DNA of 64,000 nt, taken from Coriolopsis trogii (lineage: Eukaryota > Basidiomycota > Agaricomycetes > Polyporales > Polyporaceae). The translations under genes were made by a program, and so were the position numbers. The notes under the pieces are model-generated. The model had not been told where the DNA came from. It worked only from the letters and a program-made list of their open reading frames with translations, and did no database searches. Location: positions 62,001 to 126,000 of the forward strand of contig JAHYIO010000011.1 in the NCBI GenBank assembly GCA_020543525.1, in the 5' to 3' direction. This document shows, one piece after another, positions 21,148 to 36,358 of the stretch (position 1 is its first letter; each line of letters starts with the position of its first letter).

Positions 21148-23601
21148 ATGGCTCCGGTGGCGCTTCCGCCTGGTCCGCGCTACCTCTTGCATCAGTTTCC
21201 GACCATCATCATACCTCCGACGGTGGTCTACGCGTCCACACTCCTCTCGCGCGAGTATCTCGACTTCGTCTGCCCTACTTGGCTGCTGGTCCTCGCATAC
21301 CTTCTCTGCTGGCCCGCGGCACTCGTAGCCTCTATTCAATGGAACGATTTCTCGAACGCGCGCCGGGCGCGGGCTTGGGGTGCAGTGATACCGCCTGAGA
21401 TCCCGCACAAGTGGCCAGGCAGTCTCGATGTGATCAGGACGATGTTCGTGGTTGACAAGACGAATTATCTCAGTGCGTATTTGCGATTCTTTCTTGATCT
21501 TGGGGGAAGGCAAACGTTCCCTGATTGTATGCGGTCCAGTCGACTCTCTCTTCAGGTGGTCAGAGCAGTTAGGCTACACTTTCAACTTCAGGGTCATGTT
21601 CGAGGATAGAATCTTCACGAGCGAACCCGAGTACATCAAGGTGTGCCTATCGCTCTTGCTTCCCCCGTGCGCAAACTCGTTCATACTGCTTGACAATGCA
21701 GTTGCTGTTGGCTACCGACTTTCCCCACTATGAGAAGGGTCCCTTGCTCTCGTCGCAATTGAGCACCCTTCTTGGTGTAGGCGTGTTCAACTCCGACGGT
21801 GCGTGGCCCTTCTCATGTCATCCGTACTCGCTCTGCCGCCTAACGTGCCAATAAACGGGAACAGGCGACATGTGGAAGTGCGTATCCTGCCGGCGTTCCC
21901 GACGATGACATCTGACCGAAAACACCGCGTTAGGTTCCACCGTACGATGACCAGACCTTTCTTCAGTCGCGATCGTATATCCCATTTCGACATATTCGAC
22001 AGGTGCGTCTGCTGGGTCCGCCGCTGGAGCACCCCGTCTTACCAGCTCGCAGACACGCCGAGCACGCGCTGAACAAGGCCGCTGCCCGCCTCAAGGAGGG
22101 TGTGCCCGTCGACTGGCAAGACGTGGTCTCCCGCTTCACCATGGACTCCGCCACAGAGTTCCTCTTCGGCAAAGACGTTTGCTCTCTCGACGCGCCCATC
22201 CCCTACCCTTTGACCTTCGACCACCTCGCGCCCCAGACGGACGCAGTCCACCCCGCGGATCGGTTTGTCCGCGCATTCCAGGACGGCCTCGAGGCGACCG
22301 CGATCCGCGGGCGGTTCCTCCAGGCGTGGCCGCTGTTCGAGTTTTGGAACGATAAGGTGAAGACATACCTGGCGGCGGTGGACGAATTCATCGACCCGAT
22401 CGTGGAGGAGGCGCTAAGGAACAAGGCCGAGAGGCAAGCGCTTGAGGGCAAGGCTAGCGACGATGTCGAGAAAGCCGGGAAGGAGACCGTGAGGGACGAT
22501 GAAACGTTGTTGGAGCACTTGGTCAAGTACACGGATGGTATGACTCTCGCCTTTGTATAGACAGTCGAGCTGAGCGGCGATGCAGACCACAAGGTGATCA
22601 AGGACGAGACCCTCAACATCCTGCTCGCTGGACGCGACACGACGTCTTGCACGCTCACGTTTGCTGTGTATGCGCTTGCCGAGCATCCTGACGTCATGAA
22701 GCGACTCCGCGCAGAAGTGCTTGAGGTCGTAGGGCTTGTCCAGCGCCCGACGTACGACCATGTGCGAGAGATGAAGTATATGCGCGCTTTCATCAACGAG
22801 GTGTTGCGACTCTACCCTCCGGTGTAAGTTCGCGAGGATCACACAACAATTTAAGAGCCACGTGCTAACATGTCTATCTCTCCTCGCGACTTCCTCAGCC
22901 CGGTGAACTCTCGTTGCTCAATCGAACCTATGCGTTGGAAAAACATGACGCCCGGCAAGCCCGACCACTACATCCCGCCCCGCTCTAGATGCTTGTACTC
23001 CGTCCTAGTCATGCATCGCAGGCAGGACCTCTGGGGACCCGATGGTTGGCACCTACGCTACTGTCCAATTATACGTGTGTTGCTCACTCTCATGCAGCGC
23101 TCATGTTCGACCCGGACCGCTTCCTCGACGAGCGCGTGCAGAAATACCTCGTCCCGAACCCGTTCATCTTCCTCCCCTTCAACGCCGGTCCACGGATCTG
23201 TCTTGGGCAGCAGGTGCGTGCACGTCTTCTTCCGCTCGCGGAGCGTATTTTCCCCCTCCTCTGGATATTAGCGCTCACGTTTTCTGCCCCTGACAGTTCG
23301 CATACAACGAGATCTCGTTCATGCTCGTCCGCCTCCTCCAGCGGTTCTCGGCCATCCGCCTCCGGCAGGACGCCCATCCGGCGTCGATGCCCCCGCCCGG
23401 AGTTGAGCGCAGCAAGTACGCGGTCGATGGCCGGGAGCGGGTGTGGATGCGGAGCCATCTGACGGCGTATGCGAAGGTGCGTTCACTTCGTCCTGAGCTT
23501 CGCTCTTTGCTTGTGGGTGTCTGGAACTAATGTATGGTGTCTGAATGTGTTGCCTGCAGAACGGGCTTTGGGTCGAGATGGACGAAGCTGTGGTGGAGTG
23601 A
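21148..23601 (+). CDS. Cytochrome P450, CYP63-like
   Basis: This is a membrane-bound heme monooxygenase; basidiomycete CYP63 members oxidise alkanes, fatty acids and aromatic pollutants. The N-terminus '[20 protein letters not shown]' is followed by two hydrophobic segments that fit an ER anchor. The I-helix reads '[12 protein letters not shown]', the ExxR motif is 'NEVLRLYPP', and '[15 protein letters not shown]' follows. The heme loop '[20 protein letters not shown]' contains the Cys ligand. The C-terminus ends '[13 protein letters not shown]'. Exon 1 is 21148-21472 and intron 1 is 21473-21539. A 13-nt exon at 21865-21877 completes 'SDGDMWKFHR'. Around ten introns are present, and the frame is intact. 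The subfamily is inferred from motif similarity, not a tree. The substrate is unknown. Confidence 0.9.
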
Positions 23602-24060
23602 GCAGCTGGTGGCTGAGCAAATCTGCCTGCTCGGCGGTGTTTAAGTGTACGACGAAGCTTTCTGTACGGTATGTGTGTGTCTGCCTTGTGGCTTGTACTC
23701 AATATATGTTGCACCGGCCGGGATATTTCTTCGAGATAGGGACGACCTGCTCCGTTGCTCGGTTCATGGGTGTCACAGATCTCAAAGCCGTTTCCTTGAG
23801 AGCGTATGCTCAGACAAAGTAGGTCGCAGTGTTGAATGCGACCATATGCATCGGACGAAGTCTGTGGTCACTGCTATCCAGGGTGCACCAGCGCTGCTTA
23901 CGTATGTAACGTTACATCAGCTTCAATAGACGCTCTCTGTTAAGCTCCCCTGCAGCGTGAGCTTGCTCTAACCATAGCGTTCAACATCCGAACCACTGGT
24001 ACCACCACCAACGGTCCTTCCTCTCTCCTCATACTCTCAGGCCCTCCAAAACACAGCTTC
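23602..24060. other. Intergenic region upstream of orphan-family gene 2
   Basis: The gap of about 460 bp has no recognisable gene. It is the P450 3' flank and the promoter region of the next gene. Confidence 0.5.
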
Positions 24061-24962
24061 ATGGAACCGTCGCCAGAGTTCCCTCAGCACTTCACGGGAA
24101 TCGACGTCCTCGTCTCTGGTTATGTCCTCACTCAGGACATGGTCTATCATCTCTGTCGTTCCCACTACAGAATGAGCAAACCAGAAGTTGAGAAGTGCGG
24201 AGGACCCATCGAAGCGGCGAACGACTACTACACGCAACGGTCCATTTGCCAGCCACCGACACTCGTCCCTACGAACCTTCTCACACGTGAAGCCGAGTAC
24301 CAGGACACCTGGTTGCTCACGGGCAAGGCCGCCTTCTTCTATGGCAATTGCGTGCCGCCCTCGCTCACTTGGGACGACGATATTGAGGAATACCTGGAGA
24401 CCTGGTTCCCACTGAAGCTCCTAACCGAGAAAAAGTTCAGAGGCGTTCGCTACGTGCAGATGCTCTGGCCTAGAAACCTCTGCTGTGCGTTCTAACAATG
24501 TTCACATCTGCGACCGCTCAAGTTTACTACTGATTCTGTCTGTAGATTCTGGCATCAGTGCAGATCTTTTCAAGTGGACTGATCCTGAAGAGTACGACAA
24601 ATACCGACGGACTCAAGAATTTTACCTTGTCGAACACAGGAGAGCGCTCGGTCTCGAGGCCGTACCAATCGTGTGTATCCCAAACAACAAGTCCGAGGTT
24701 CCTACGATTGATCCGTGTCTACGTTCGAACAGCCTCCGGACTTCCCACTACTGGTTTGCCCCGAGCAACCCATGCGTCCTGAGCTGTACGTACTTTCCTC
24801 AGGTTACGGTTCTCATCTGTGTTAACAATTCTCGGTTCAGGTTACATGAAAAGTGGGAAGGTTATCCTGGGTGTGAATCTCCTTCTGGTAACCGACCCCT
24901 TCAACGAAACGTGCTGGCTTGGCCTGATCTTCAGTACCATTCCAGTCACACAACCCCGTTAG
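24061..24962 (+). CDS. Orphan-family protein, copy 2 (unknown function)
   Basis: The model has three exons, 24061-24484, 24546-24785 and 24841-24962, joined by GT-AG introns of 61 and 55 nt, giving 261 residues. It is a paralog of the gene at 446-1220: 'GIDVLVSGYVLTQDMVYHLC', 'DTWLLTGKAAFF', 'YLETWFPLKLLTEKKFRGVR' and 'WPRNL' align with the other copy, and intron 1 is at the same site and phase. The second exon adds a Lys/Arg/Asp-rich helical part like that of copy 1 ('EEYDKYRRTQEFYLVEHRR'). The third exon ends with a hydrophobic beta-like stretch ('GKVILGVNLLLVTDPF') and a TAG stop. No signal peptide is seen. I do not recognise the family. The function could be cytosolic and regulatory, but nothing in the sequence decides this. 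Confidence 0.75.
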
Positions 24963-25567
24963 AGTTCCACGGAGGCACAACATCCATTTGTATATTATTG
25001 CTCTGATCCCCAGTCTTTTCTCCTTGTATAACAGTAGCGGAACCGTTATCCTCATGTATTGAGTACACGCGACCTCCAAGTTCCTAAGGGCCTGTCAAGT
25101 TAGCACAACTAGTCGAGTCTAAATTGAATGCTCGCGCTTGCTCATGAAGCTCTCGGGGCTGAGAGCACTCATTATCCGTAAATCTAGCCGTGATTTTCCC
25201 GCTTCTGCCAAGGCAATCTGAGGATCACCAACCTCAGCACGGCTCCTGCACCCGATCATGACAGAGAGAGCACCTGACGCTGCTACACACACTGACGACG
25301 AAGTCTTTCGAAGTCATAACCTAGGTGGAATATACACACGATTGTTTGTTCTCGTCGTAGCTCCCCTATTGAATTGACTCCCTACTCGTCGGACATTGGA
25401 CAAATCCATCGTCTCGATGAGAGCGCGAAGAACGCCGTATGTACTTGCTGACCGACCAGGATGTATTCTTACAATTCTCCACCGCGACGGCAACACCCAC
25501 TACTTCGAGCTTACAGAGACATATACCGATCCCTGACCCCTCCTAGCGACTGATTGATGCTAGGAAC
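24963..25567. other. Convergent intergenic region
   Basis: It lies between the 3' ends of orphan gene 2 and the GH15-like gene. No gene is recognised. Confidence 0.5.
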
Positions 25568-28500
25568 CTACCCTCGCAGCTTGGTCTGCATCCTCCACAG
25601 ATTGTATGCCGCCGAAATGAGCGTGACGTGCCTGTACAGGCAGTGCACGTGTATCAGCGCAATGGACCACGGAAAGGGAAAACATGCGAAACGTACGTGA
25701 ATCCTTGGACAGCATTGCCCAGCCTGTGGAGAAAACAAGCACCTCAGTCACCGCACGAGTCCCACTTCTAACACAGTCCACAGAAGGTGATATACGCACG
25801 CTTCGCCCGCATCCGAGATCTCCTCCGTGCACAGGCCAAGATGGTTCGTGTATTGCAAAAAGTCCTGTAGGACCATCCCCGAGCCCATGAGCAACACCCC
25901 ACCCAATTCATGCGGCTCGCCTCTGACGCGGGACGTCAACGCACCTCGAACATGTTGACCGCCCTGTTCAACATCGTGCGGTCGTATTCTCCCGCCCGCG
26001 CGAGGGCCTCGACACACCTGTAGTCAAGAAAGTGCCGGAAACCGTCAGTCGCGCCGGGAGACCGAGCCGAGCGTACGGGCACTAAGCAAGCACACTGACC
26101 AGAGGGTGCAGAGACAGAATGTGCCTTCTTCTCCGCCGACGCCGTCGTCTGCCTTCGCGACGTCGTACCGGTAGACGAGACCCTGCATGACATACGGGGA
26201 TTACGTCAGACGGAGACGCCATGATCCCGTTGGGATTGCGCTCGCTGCTCACGTTGGATGTCAACCCGCCTCGTTGAGGAGACTGCAGGATCGCCTTGAG
26301 GGTGTTGAGGAACCTAGGATCAGACTGGCGGATGAACACCGCACGGCGACTATGCATCAGTACGCCGCTGTCAGGACGATGAGGGCCCATAGAGACGCAC
26401 GGGGACGGAGAAGAAGACGAGGGGCATGATGAGGAGCGCGGAGTCGAGGATGTCCTTGTCCTCGTAGCTCTGCGCGAAGAACTTCTTCTCCGGGTTCCAC
26501 GCCTTCTCCATGATCTCCTCGTAGAGCGCGTCCCGCGCCGCGTACCACTCGTTCCGGCGCGGGCACGGGAGAGAACGCTTCTCGGCGAGTCGAATACCTG
26601 CCCCGAGCACGTCACAAGGAGGACAAAGGAGAACGCATGTAGAGACGTACCGCGGTCGATCGCGACCCTGTGTGGATCGTCGTACCGATGAGACGCGGCT
26701 TTCATTGGATGATAGAACATGCACGTACCACATCATGACCTGTGCCACGCCATCGAACGTGAGCCCGCAGGTGTTAGAACACCGTCGCATACCTTGGAAT
26801 ACTGGAAGTTGCGAAGCGGTCGTCAGATCCGTCCGGGACAGCAACAAATATGCCACTTACGGTGAAATGTCTGTGACGGTTGCGGACCTCCCTATGTATC
26901 AATGTAAGTCTGGCAGCATGGCGATGAGTCTACTCTGTTCCGTGGTACTTACCAAATGGACCTGCATCGTATCGTGGAACACCATGAACCACTGGACGTC
27001 CGAGTTCTTGGGATTGAACACTCACAAGTCGGGGTCGTGAACGTGTGCAATCACGTCTGGTGATTGCAAGGATGGTCATACATGACGACCTCCTGTTTGT
27101 AGAGGTCCACTTACATTCAACTCTGCAAGCGTAGCCGAGGGGCAGCGATTAGCTTGTTGCCGGATTGCGTGTACAGAGGACCTACATGTCTCGAACCGCG
27201 ACCCTAAGGTTCCCGGCTCAGTTAGCGCAGATCGTAGAAAGATGCTGAGCAACGTACCATGTGTCGTAGCCCTATGCGGTAGCGAGAGGTTAGATAGCGG
27301 GACCTCGTCAAGGAATCTCTGATATGCCTACCAACGGACGCCCGTACTAAACACAAACCCGTTAGCATTGGGTCATTCAGAGTGCCATAAGCTCCGGGTG
27401 CGCACCTTCTGCGAGAGGTAGATACAATCCATCCTGCGTACACAGTGCGCAGAACATCAGCACCATTCGGCGAGACAGTCAAGTCAAGCGAGACTCGCAC
27501 AGTTCTCCGTAGATATCCTGTATGCGTAGTGAGCGCTACATATACGCAAAATCCAAGAAAATACACGTACCAGCTGGACGTGATCGATAGCGCCATTTCC
27601 GATCCTGTTGTGATCTTAAAACACATACTGGTAGTCATCAGCTGGACGTGCGCACCGAACGGGCTTCGAGCCCTTGTGCCCGTCGAGATGGCTAAGCTCT
27701 TCCTCCGGGAAGTCTTTCTCACCTACGGGAGCGTGATTGAGAGCCTTCATCAAGGTATGAACGACCACAGCGACAACACACCATGGATGGTGTACCTACG
27801 ACGAGTGAAAAATTGTGTCAGTATCTACGTGCGCGTAGCTGAGTCCTCTACGTACATGATCTTGAGCGAGCCATCCGGATCGCGCGCACGCACACGTTCG
27901 AAGATGAAGTCCATGTAGGCTATCGCGCGGTAAGGCACTGTTGGTGTAAGACGTTTGTGCGTGCACTCACCATTTGCTTCGTACGTGAAGCCAAGCCGAA
28001 TGAGCGCATACAAGGTGAAAGACGAGTCGCGAATCCACGATGCGCTGCGGGACATGTCAACTGGATGATGTCTCGCTAGTGAAGTATCTACGTACCGGTA
28101 GTCCCTACATCACGAAATGCCCCCAGTCAAGAGACAGACACGGCGTATGCGGTACGAATCGACGCACCAGTTGCGTGTTCCTCCGATATACTCTGGCAGG
28201 CTGAACGTGGGGCTCGCCACCACGGCGCCCGTCGGCTCGTAGATGAGCAACTTGAGGGCAAGAGCGCTGCGGTTCACTGCTTCCTTCCACGAGCCTTGGT
28301 ACGTGGAGCGCCGGATCCAAGCGTTCCAGTACGAATTCGTTTGCTGCGGGGCAAGTGATCGCATATAGGGACATGCGCTATGCACCGAAATAGGGTACGT
28401 AGACGAACCTCGAGTAACTCGCGGAGTAACGTCTGTGAAATTGATAGGTCAACATCTATGTGCATATATTCTGCGACAATCGCATGCATGATACACACCC

Positions 28501-29885
28501 TGGTCAAGATAGGATCCTCAGGAGGGCGCAGGTTGGAAGCCCCAGCGACAAGCTCTATACATCGTTGAGTTAGCTATTACAAGGAATAGCAAACTGGCCA
28601 ACACAAGACTTACTCTCGTATGGGACACCCAGCTTTCTCGCAAAGTCGTGCGTGGGGTGAGCCTGAGGCGGCAGCTTCACGTCCGGGGGTGTCCTCAGCA
28701 CGAACGTGACCGCTTGGCCCTCCTTCAGGACTATCTCGGTCCATACGCCGAGGCCCTTGTGCCCCTTCTGACCAAGGTCGAGCGGATGGATGTCAACCTC
28801 AGGTTCCGCAACGTTATCGAGCGTGGTCTCGGCGATGTAGCGCAGATCGAGAGTAAGATTGGCCTCAGACGAGGTGAACACAGCCTTCTTGTGAGGTCCA
28901 CCCGCTGTCGTTGGCGCCGATGAAGCGACGGAGGTGTCAATGATAATCTCGGTCGTGTGCGGAGAGCGCGCGTAGTTGAACGCGGGGGCACACTCAATGC
29001 GAATGGGCATGCTGCCTCTAATCACCTAAATGTATGCACACATACAACAATGGATGGGGTGGTATTGTCAGCGAAAATCGTGTCGATATCAGTCGGTCTA
29101 GACGTTCAATCACCTCCACTCGGCGAATGAGCCATGCGAGCAATGGACGCGCGGTTGAGCTGCTAGGTTGGCGCGGAAGAAAATCTGTCGGCCGAAGTCA
29201 GCGCTAGATTGTGAGAGAGGGCGAAGCTGCTCTCATGCTCACCGGTTACTGTCGAGACACCGTCCTCATTGAGGAATCTGAGGAAAGGTCAGAACACTTT
29301 AGGAGAGATGGCCTATCACAAGGTGAAGCCCACTTCGTTTGCAAGATCTACGAGAGAAGTCAGATGGCAATTAGTGTTAGGTTTGCACGAACGCACGTTC
29401 GAGTTTGGGAGGTAACTTTGCTTAGTAGTGAAGGGTACGGTCGGTGTGACGGAGAAGTGACCGCCCTACCAGGCAGTTCAACGCACGCCAGACGCTTAAC
29501 AGGTATGTAGCAAGCCGACCTTGTCCTTGTCTAGGATACGAGCAAATATAGACGGAGAGTCAAAGTCCGGCACGCAGTAGCTCTCGACTTGCGATGGGTC
29601 GAGATTAGTAAACTGGTCGCCGCATATTGATATACAGTGACTACTTACTCGAACCATCAACGCTGATCTGCATATCAAATAGAGCAAAGTGGGAAAGTTA
29701 AGACACAGATAAATCCAAATGGACATACGAGGGCCGCTGTGCGAAGATTACCGATACTGGTTGCGGTGGAAAGGAGCTTCAGAGCTTGAATGATAGCTAT
29801 CAACAGCTGTGACTCACAGCCCGTGGTCGGCGAGGGGCATATAGCCTCTCTCTTTCTCGGGGTTTGTAACGTTGATATTCTGCAT
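25568..29885 (-). CDS. GH15-like glycoside hydrolase (glucoamylase/trehalase-like)
   Basis: This appears to be a member of the GH15-related family found in bacteria and fungi, which hydrolyses alpha-glucosides such as trehalose or glucans. Start 29885 gives '[22 protein letters not shown]' and then, across introns, '[10 protein letters not shown]', 'ISVDGS' and '[15 protein letters not shown]', the N-terminal beta domain. The linker part is '[17 protein letters not shown]'. The (alpha/alpha)6 domain holds '[22 protein letters not shown]', then '[24 protein letters not shown]', which uses a 9-nt exon at 28096-28104. Further on are '[36 protein letters not shown]', '[20 protein letters not shown]' and the C-terminal '[20 protein letters not shown]'. 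More than a dozen short introns are present. There is no signal peptide, so an intracellular role is likely. Activity and substrate are inferred. Confidence 0.82.
28096..28104 (-). other. 9-nt microexon of the GH15-like gene
   Basis: The upstream exon ends AAC-TG, the microexon adds G-GAC-TAC-CG, and the next exon begins C-GCA-TCG-TGG. The result reads N-W-D-Y-R-A-S-W-I-R-D, the signature of this family. Both flanking introns have GT donors and AG acceptors. Confidence 0.8.
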
Positions 29886-30381
29886 GACTGATGGTGGTTG
29901 TTGAGAGAGTCTCGAGGGCTGCGTCTACGCCCAAGAGCTGCGTATTAAGCCATTATCACGGCGTCTCCCTTCGGTGACGACGCGCTGAGCGTGTGACCCG
30001 GTTGTGACCCCTTGCTCACGTGATCGTGCCTCATTGAGACCGCGATTTCCCCGACCCCATGGCACGTCGCATTCCTTGCCTTTTTCTCCTTTCATCAGGC
30101 TATCGACGACCACGAGAGGCCGAGCCTTACAACTCACGTACTCACGTACTCGTTCCCTCATGATAATTGTGGACTATGGCTTCGCAGAATTGCTGGGGTG
30201 ACATCGGACTGCGAGCTATGTGGCAGTACATCGCCTTGGTAGCTAAGTCCAATATTGACATCTGACATCTTGCCTATGAGTATCACTGACCTTATTCAAG
30301 GAAATATCTGCTGTTGGGACTGTACTTGGCGTGCCAACGCATCGCTTTCGCCGTGGCCTCGTCACCGGCTCCTCTGAACCT
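29886..30381. other. Promoter region of the GH15-like gene
   Basis: No gene is recognised in this 500-bp stretch. It also holds the 3' flank of the epoxide hydrolase gene. Confidence 0.5.
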
Positions 30382-32065
30382 TCAAGAGTACCCACTCTTC
30401 CCTGGTACCACTCCGAACGCAGGTCCACCTTTCCCGAACATCGCTCGAATATCCTTGACAAGTGCCTCCGGCTCCTCGTGAGCCGCAAAGTGCCCGCCGT
30501 GGTCGTGTTCAGATTCGAACACAATTTTTCCTAGCGCACGCAACCACCTTCAAACGGACCCACGTCAGCTGTTGGGAGCTTTTCTTCACACCTACAAGAC
30601 ATCCACTCACGTTATGGGCACTCTGAATAGTTCCTTGGGGAAATAAGCAAAGCCGAGCGGAATCGACGTCCACTTCACATTCGTAAGTGCATGGTGCAGG
30701 TTGTCGCCTCCATCCGTCATCTCCTTGTAAATCCGGAGCGACGCGGCTGGCCCAGCGCGCGAGAACCAGTATATCGAAACCCATTCAAGCACTTGCGTCG
30801 CATCGTCAGCCAATCGTGCGGATTCTCTTGATGCCATCCACCCGAGTGATGACATACCTTCATCGTCGTCCCACTTATACGCGTCGCTCCATATCACGAG
30901 CTTTTCGTATATCCACCCGAGCAATCCGACGGGCGAGTCCGCAAGCGAGTATCCCAACGTCTGCGGCTTTGTCTGATGCTCATGAGAGTATCCCGTCTCC
31001 TTAGTGACGAAGTAGCGTCTCCTCGCTAGCCCAGCCTTCTCTTGCTTCTTGTACGGCCTTATTAGATGCTCGAGATACAGGCGCGGATTGGACGTGAACG
31101 TCAGGGGTGGCGCACTACACGACGACATGGTCAGTATGCATGCGCCTCTCCAGACTAGACCGCGTTTACTCTGGCGCATTTGAAAGCCATCCCTTGACAT
31201 ATTTGTGCGCGTAATGGGTAGAAAGGTATGCTGCTACCTGCGAATACGACCAGAATCAGCGCAACACACGGATGAAGCGAAACGAGTGCACTAACGCCAT
31301 GACCCCAGTCGCCTCCTTGTACGACTGTAGAAAGAGCATCATTATGGTCAGCTAGTACTTCTGATTCCGGGGTGCATCACGCCTCGGTCCGACGAGACAC
31401 AACACAACATACCGTACTCGTTGTACCCTAAGCTGATCATGAGCTTGTTCGCAACCTGCCAAGCAACTCGTAAGATACGTCGTGCTGTCTTCCATAGTCC
31501 TCTCACCTCCGCATACTGGCGGGACGCAAAGCCCTTCCTCTTAGGAGCTTGGGAGAAACCGTAGCCAGGCAAGCTCAGCGCGACGACGTGGAAGCTCGGC
31601 TGGTCCGGAGAGCTCGCCGTCAGGAGCGGCAAGATCTTCCTGACCTCCAAGAAGTGACCCGGCCCTGTAAAACGACACGACACGCGCGAACAAACGTTGA
31701 CATTAGAGTTCCTGATTGCACCATATCCACTCACAGCCGTGAACGAAGAGGAGAGGGATCGCGTTCTCCGTCGCGCTCTTCTGGTGGATGTAGTGGATGT
31801 TCAGCGTGCCGAAGCCCTCCACGGGGAGGTCACGCGTGAACTGCGGGAGCTTGTTGATCTCAGCCTCAGACTTGCGCCAGTCAAAGCCAGTCTTCCAGCG
31901 TTCGACGAGTCGCTTGATGTCTGAGAGAGGCGTGCCATACTCCCAGCCCGCATCATCGAGCTCGTCTGGGAAGCGAGTCATTTCAAGCCTTGTCTTGAGG
32001 GAGCGGATATCGTCATCAGAGACGTGCAGGGTGAACGGCTGTTCGGGGCCAACGTCGAGCGACAT
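30382..32065 (-). CDS. Epoxide hydrolase (microsomal-type, alpha/beta hydrolase fold)
   Basis: The enzyme adds water to epoxides to give diols, a step often linked to P450 oxidation. The EHN-type N-terminal domain is '[32 protein letters not shown]' with '[21 protein letters not shown]'. The core holds 'LLFVHG' plus '[12 protein letters not shown]', the oxyanion HGxP region split by an intron, then '[15 protein letters not shown]', 'VVQGGDWGH' with the nucleophile Asp (near 31300), and '[19 protein letters not shown]' with the catalytic His. The cap carries '[26 protein letters not shown]'. The protein has no signal peptide or clear N-terminal anchor, unlike animal microsomal enzymes. About eight introns are present and the frame is intact. 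Confidence 0.9.
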
Positions 32066-32722
32066 GGGGTGACACAGTTGAGATGGGTAGACGTGTTACA
32101 CAACTTGGAGCTGACAGAGTTGCAGGCTCGCCCTCGGCTCGCTCGCGCACCATTCCTCCCCTTTATATCGACGTCCCATCAAGCTCGGGCCCGAGCGAGT
32201 CTCGGGTAATGACTCGTTTATGTACTCGATCACAAACTATCCACGCTAACCAGCTCCGTGGATATGACGTCGGGAGGGTAAGTACACTGAGTTCAGGGCT
32301 GAGTCAGATGCTCCAGACCAGGTCTTGTTCAGCCTTCAGTTCGACGTGCGTTGTTCACATGACATGCATAACAACTAGCCGAGCTTCCTTCTGATGGTCG
32401 TGGCCCACTATTCAGTCGTCAGTGAAGCTCGAGAGGTCAAGTTGAATTGAGAGGGCGAAGAGGGAAGAAGAATTGTCTGTTGAGGTCGCAAAGACTTTTA
32501 TAGCCTCAGACAATATCTGGATGATGGGAATTACGGGCATGTATAGTCAATATAATTGCAAGTCACTGCAACGCCACGACAAGTCTGAACACAAGCCAAA
32601 CTTGATCCTCAACCTCGAACGTATCGAACATTGTAGGAGTCATTGGACAGAAGATCGAAAGGAATCGAGAGGGTTGTGAACCAAGAGGGCCCGTTTCTTG
32701 ACCCGTGGCGGGTCACGCCAGT
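32066..32722. other. Intergenic, upstream of epoxide hydrolase
   Basis: The stretch of about 650 bp holds short plus-strand frames with no known features. It is the promoter of the epoxide hydrolase gene and the 3' flank of AFG2. Confidence 0.5.
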
Positions 32723-35919
<3,197 letters not shown>

Positions 35920-36358
35920 GGCTGCCTACTGTATCGTTCGAGGTAGTAGCATGTTCTTCTTAGTTTCAACCCTCTCATATGTTTGATGACTCCTTACGTA
36001 CAGTGGAGGGACCGCGATGCAAAGTGTTACAGGCAGTATGGGTCCTCCTAGGGTCTTCGAACAAGTAAAGCTTATTACAGTCTAGTTATGGGTACATGGA
36101 CACCTGCATAGCATATCAGCGAAGCTTGCGCAAAGGTAGCAAGAGGAAACAAGCATACGTTCTACACCCGTTGATAGTACAAAATGTATGATATATCGGT
36201 CGTGGAAGTTGTTGCTGAGGTGGAATGGCCATGGATGATGGCGTCGACCGCGAAGACTTGGGCGTTTACACACTCCTCCTCCACCGCATCCTCCTCCGGC
36301 TTTCAAGTTGTTGCTCTTCCGAAACGACCCTTGGAAACTTGACTTACACACGCGACGC
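35920..36358. promoter_or_regulatory. Bidirectional promoter region between AFG2 and GPI16
   Basis: The two housekeeping genes start 439 bp apart on opposite strands. No TATA element stands out. A GGAGGA/TCCTCC-rich patch lies near 36270-36300. Confidence 0.5.

Noticed and set aside
30004..30201. Possible small gene upstream of the GH15-like gene
   Set aside because: Low-complexity Arg/Ser/Thr product with an overlapping antisense frame; probably promoter sequence.
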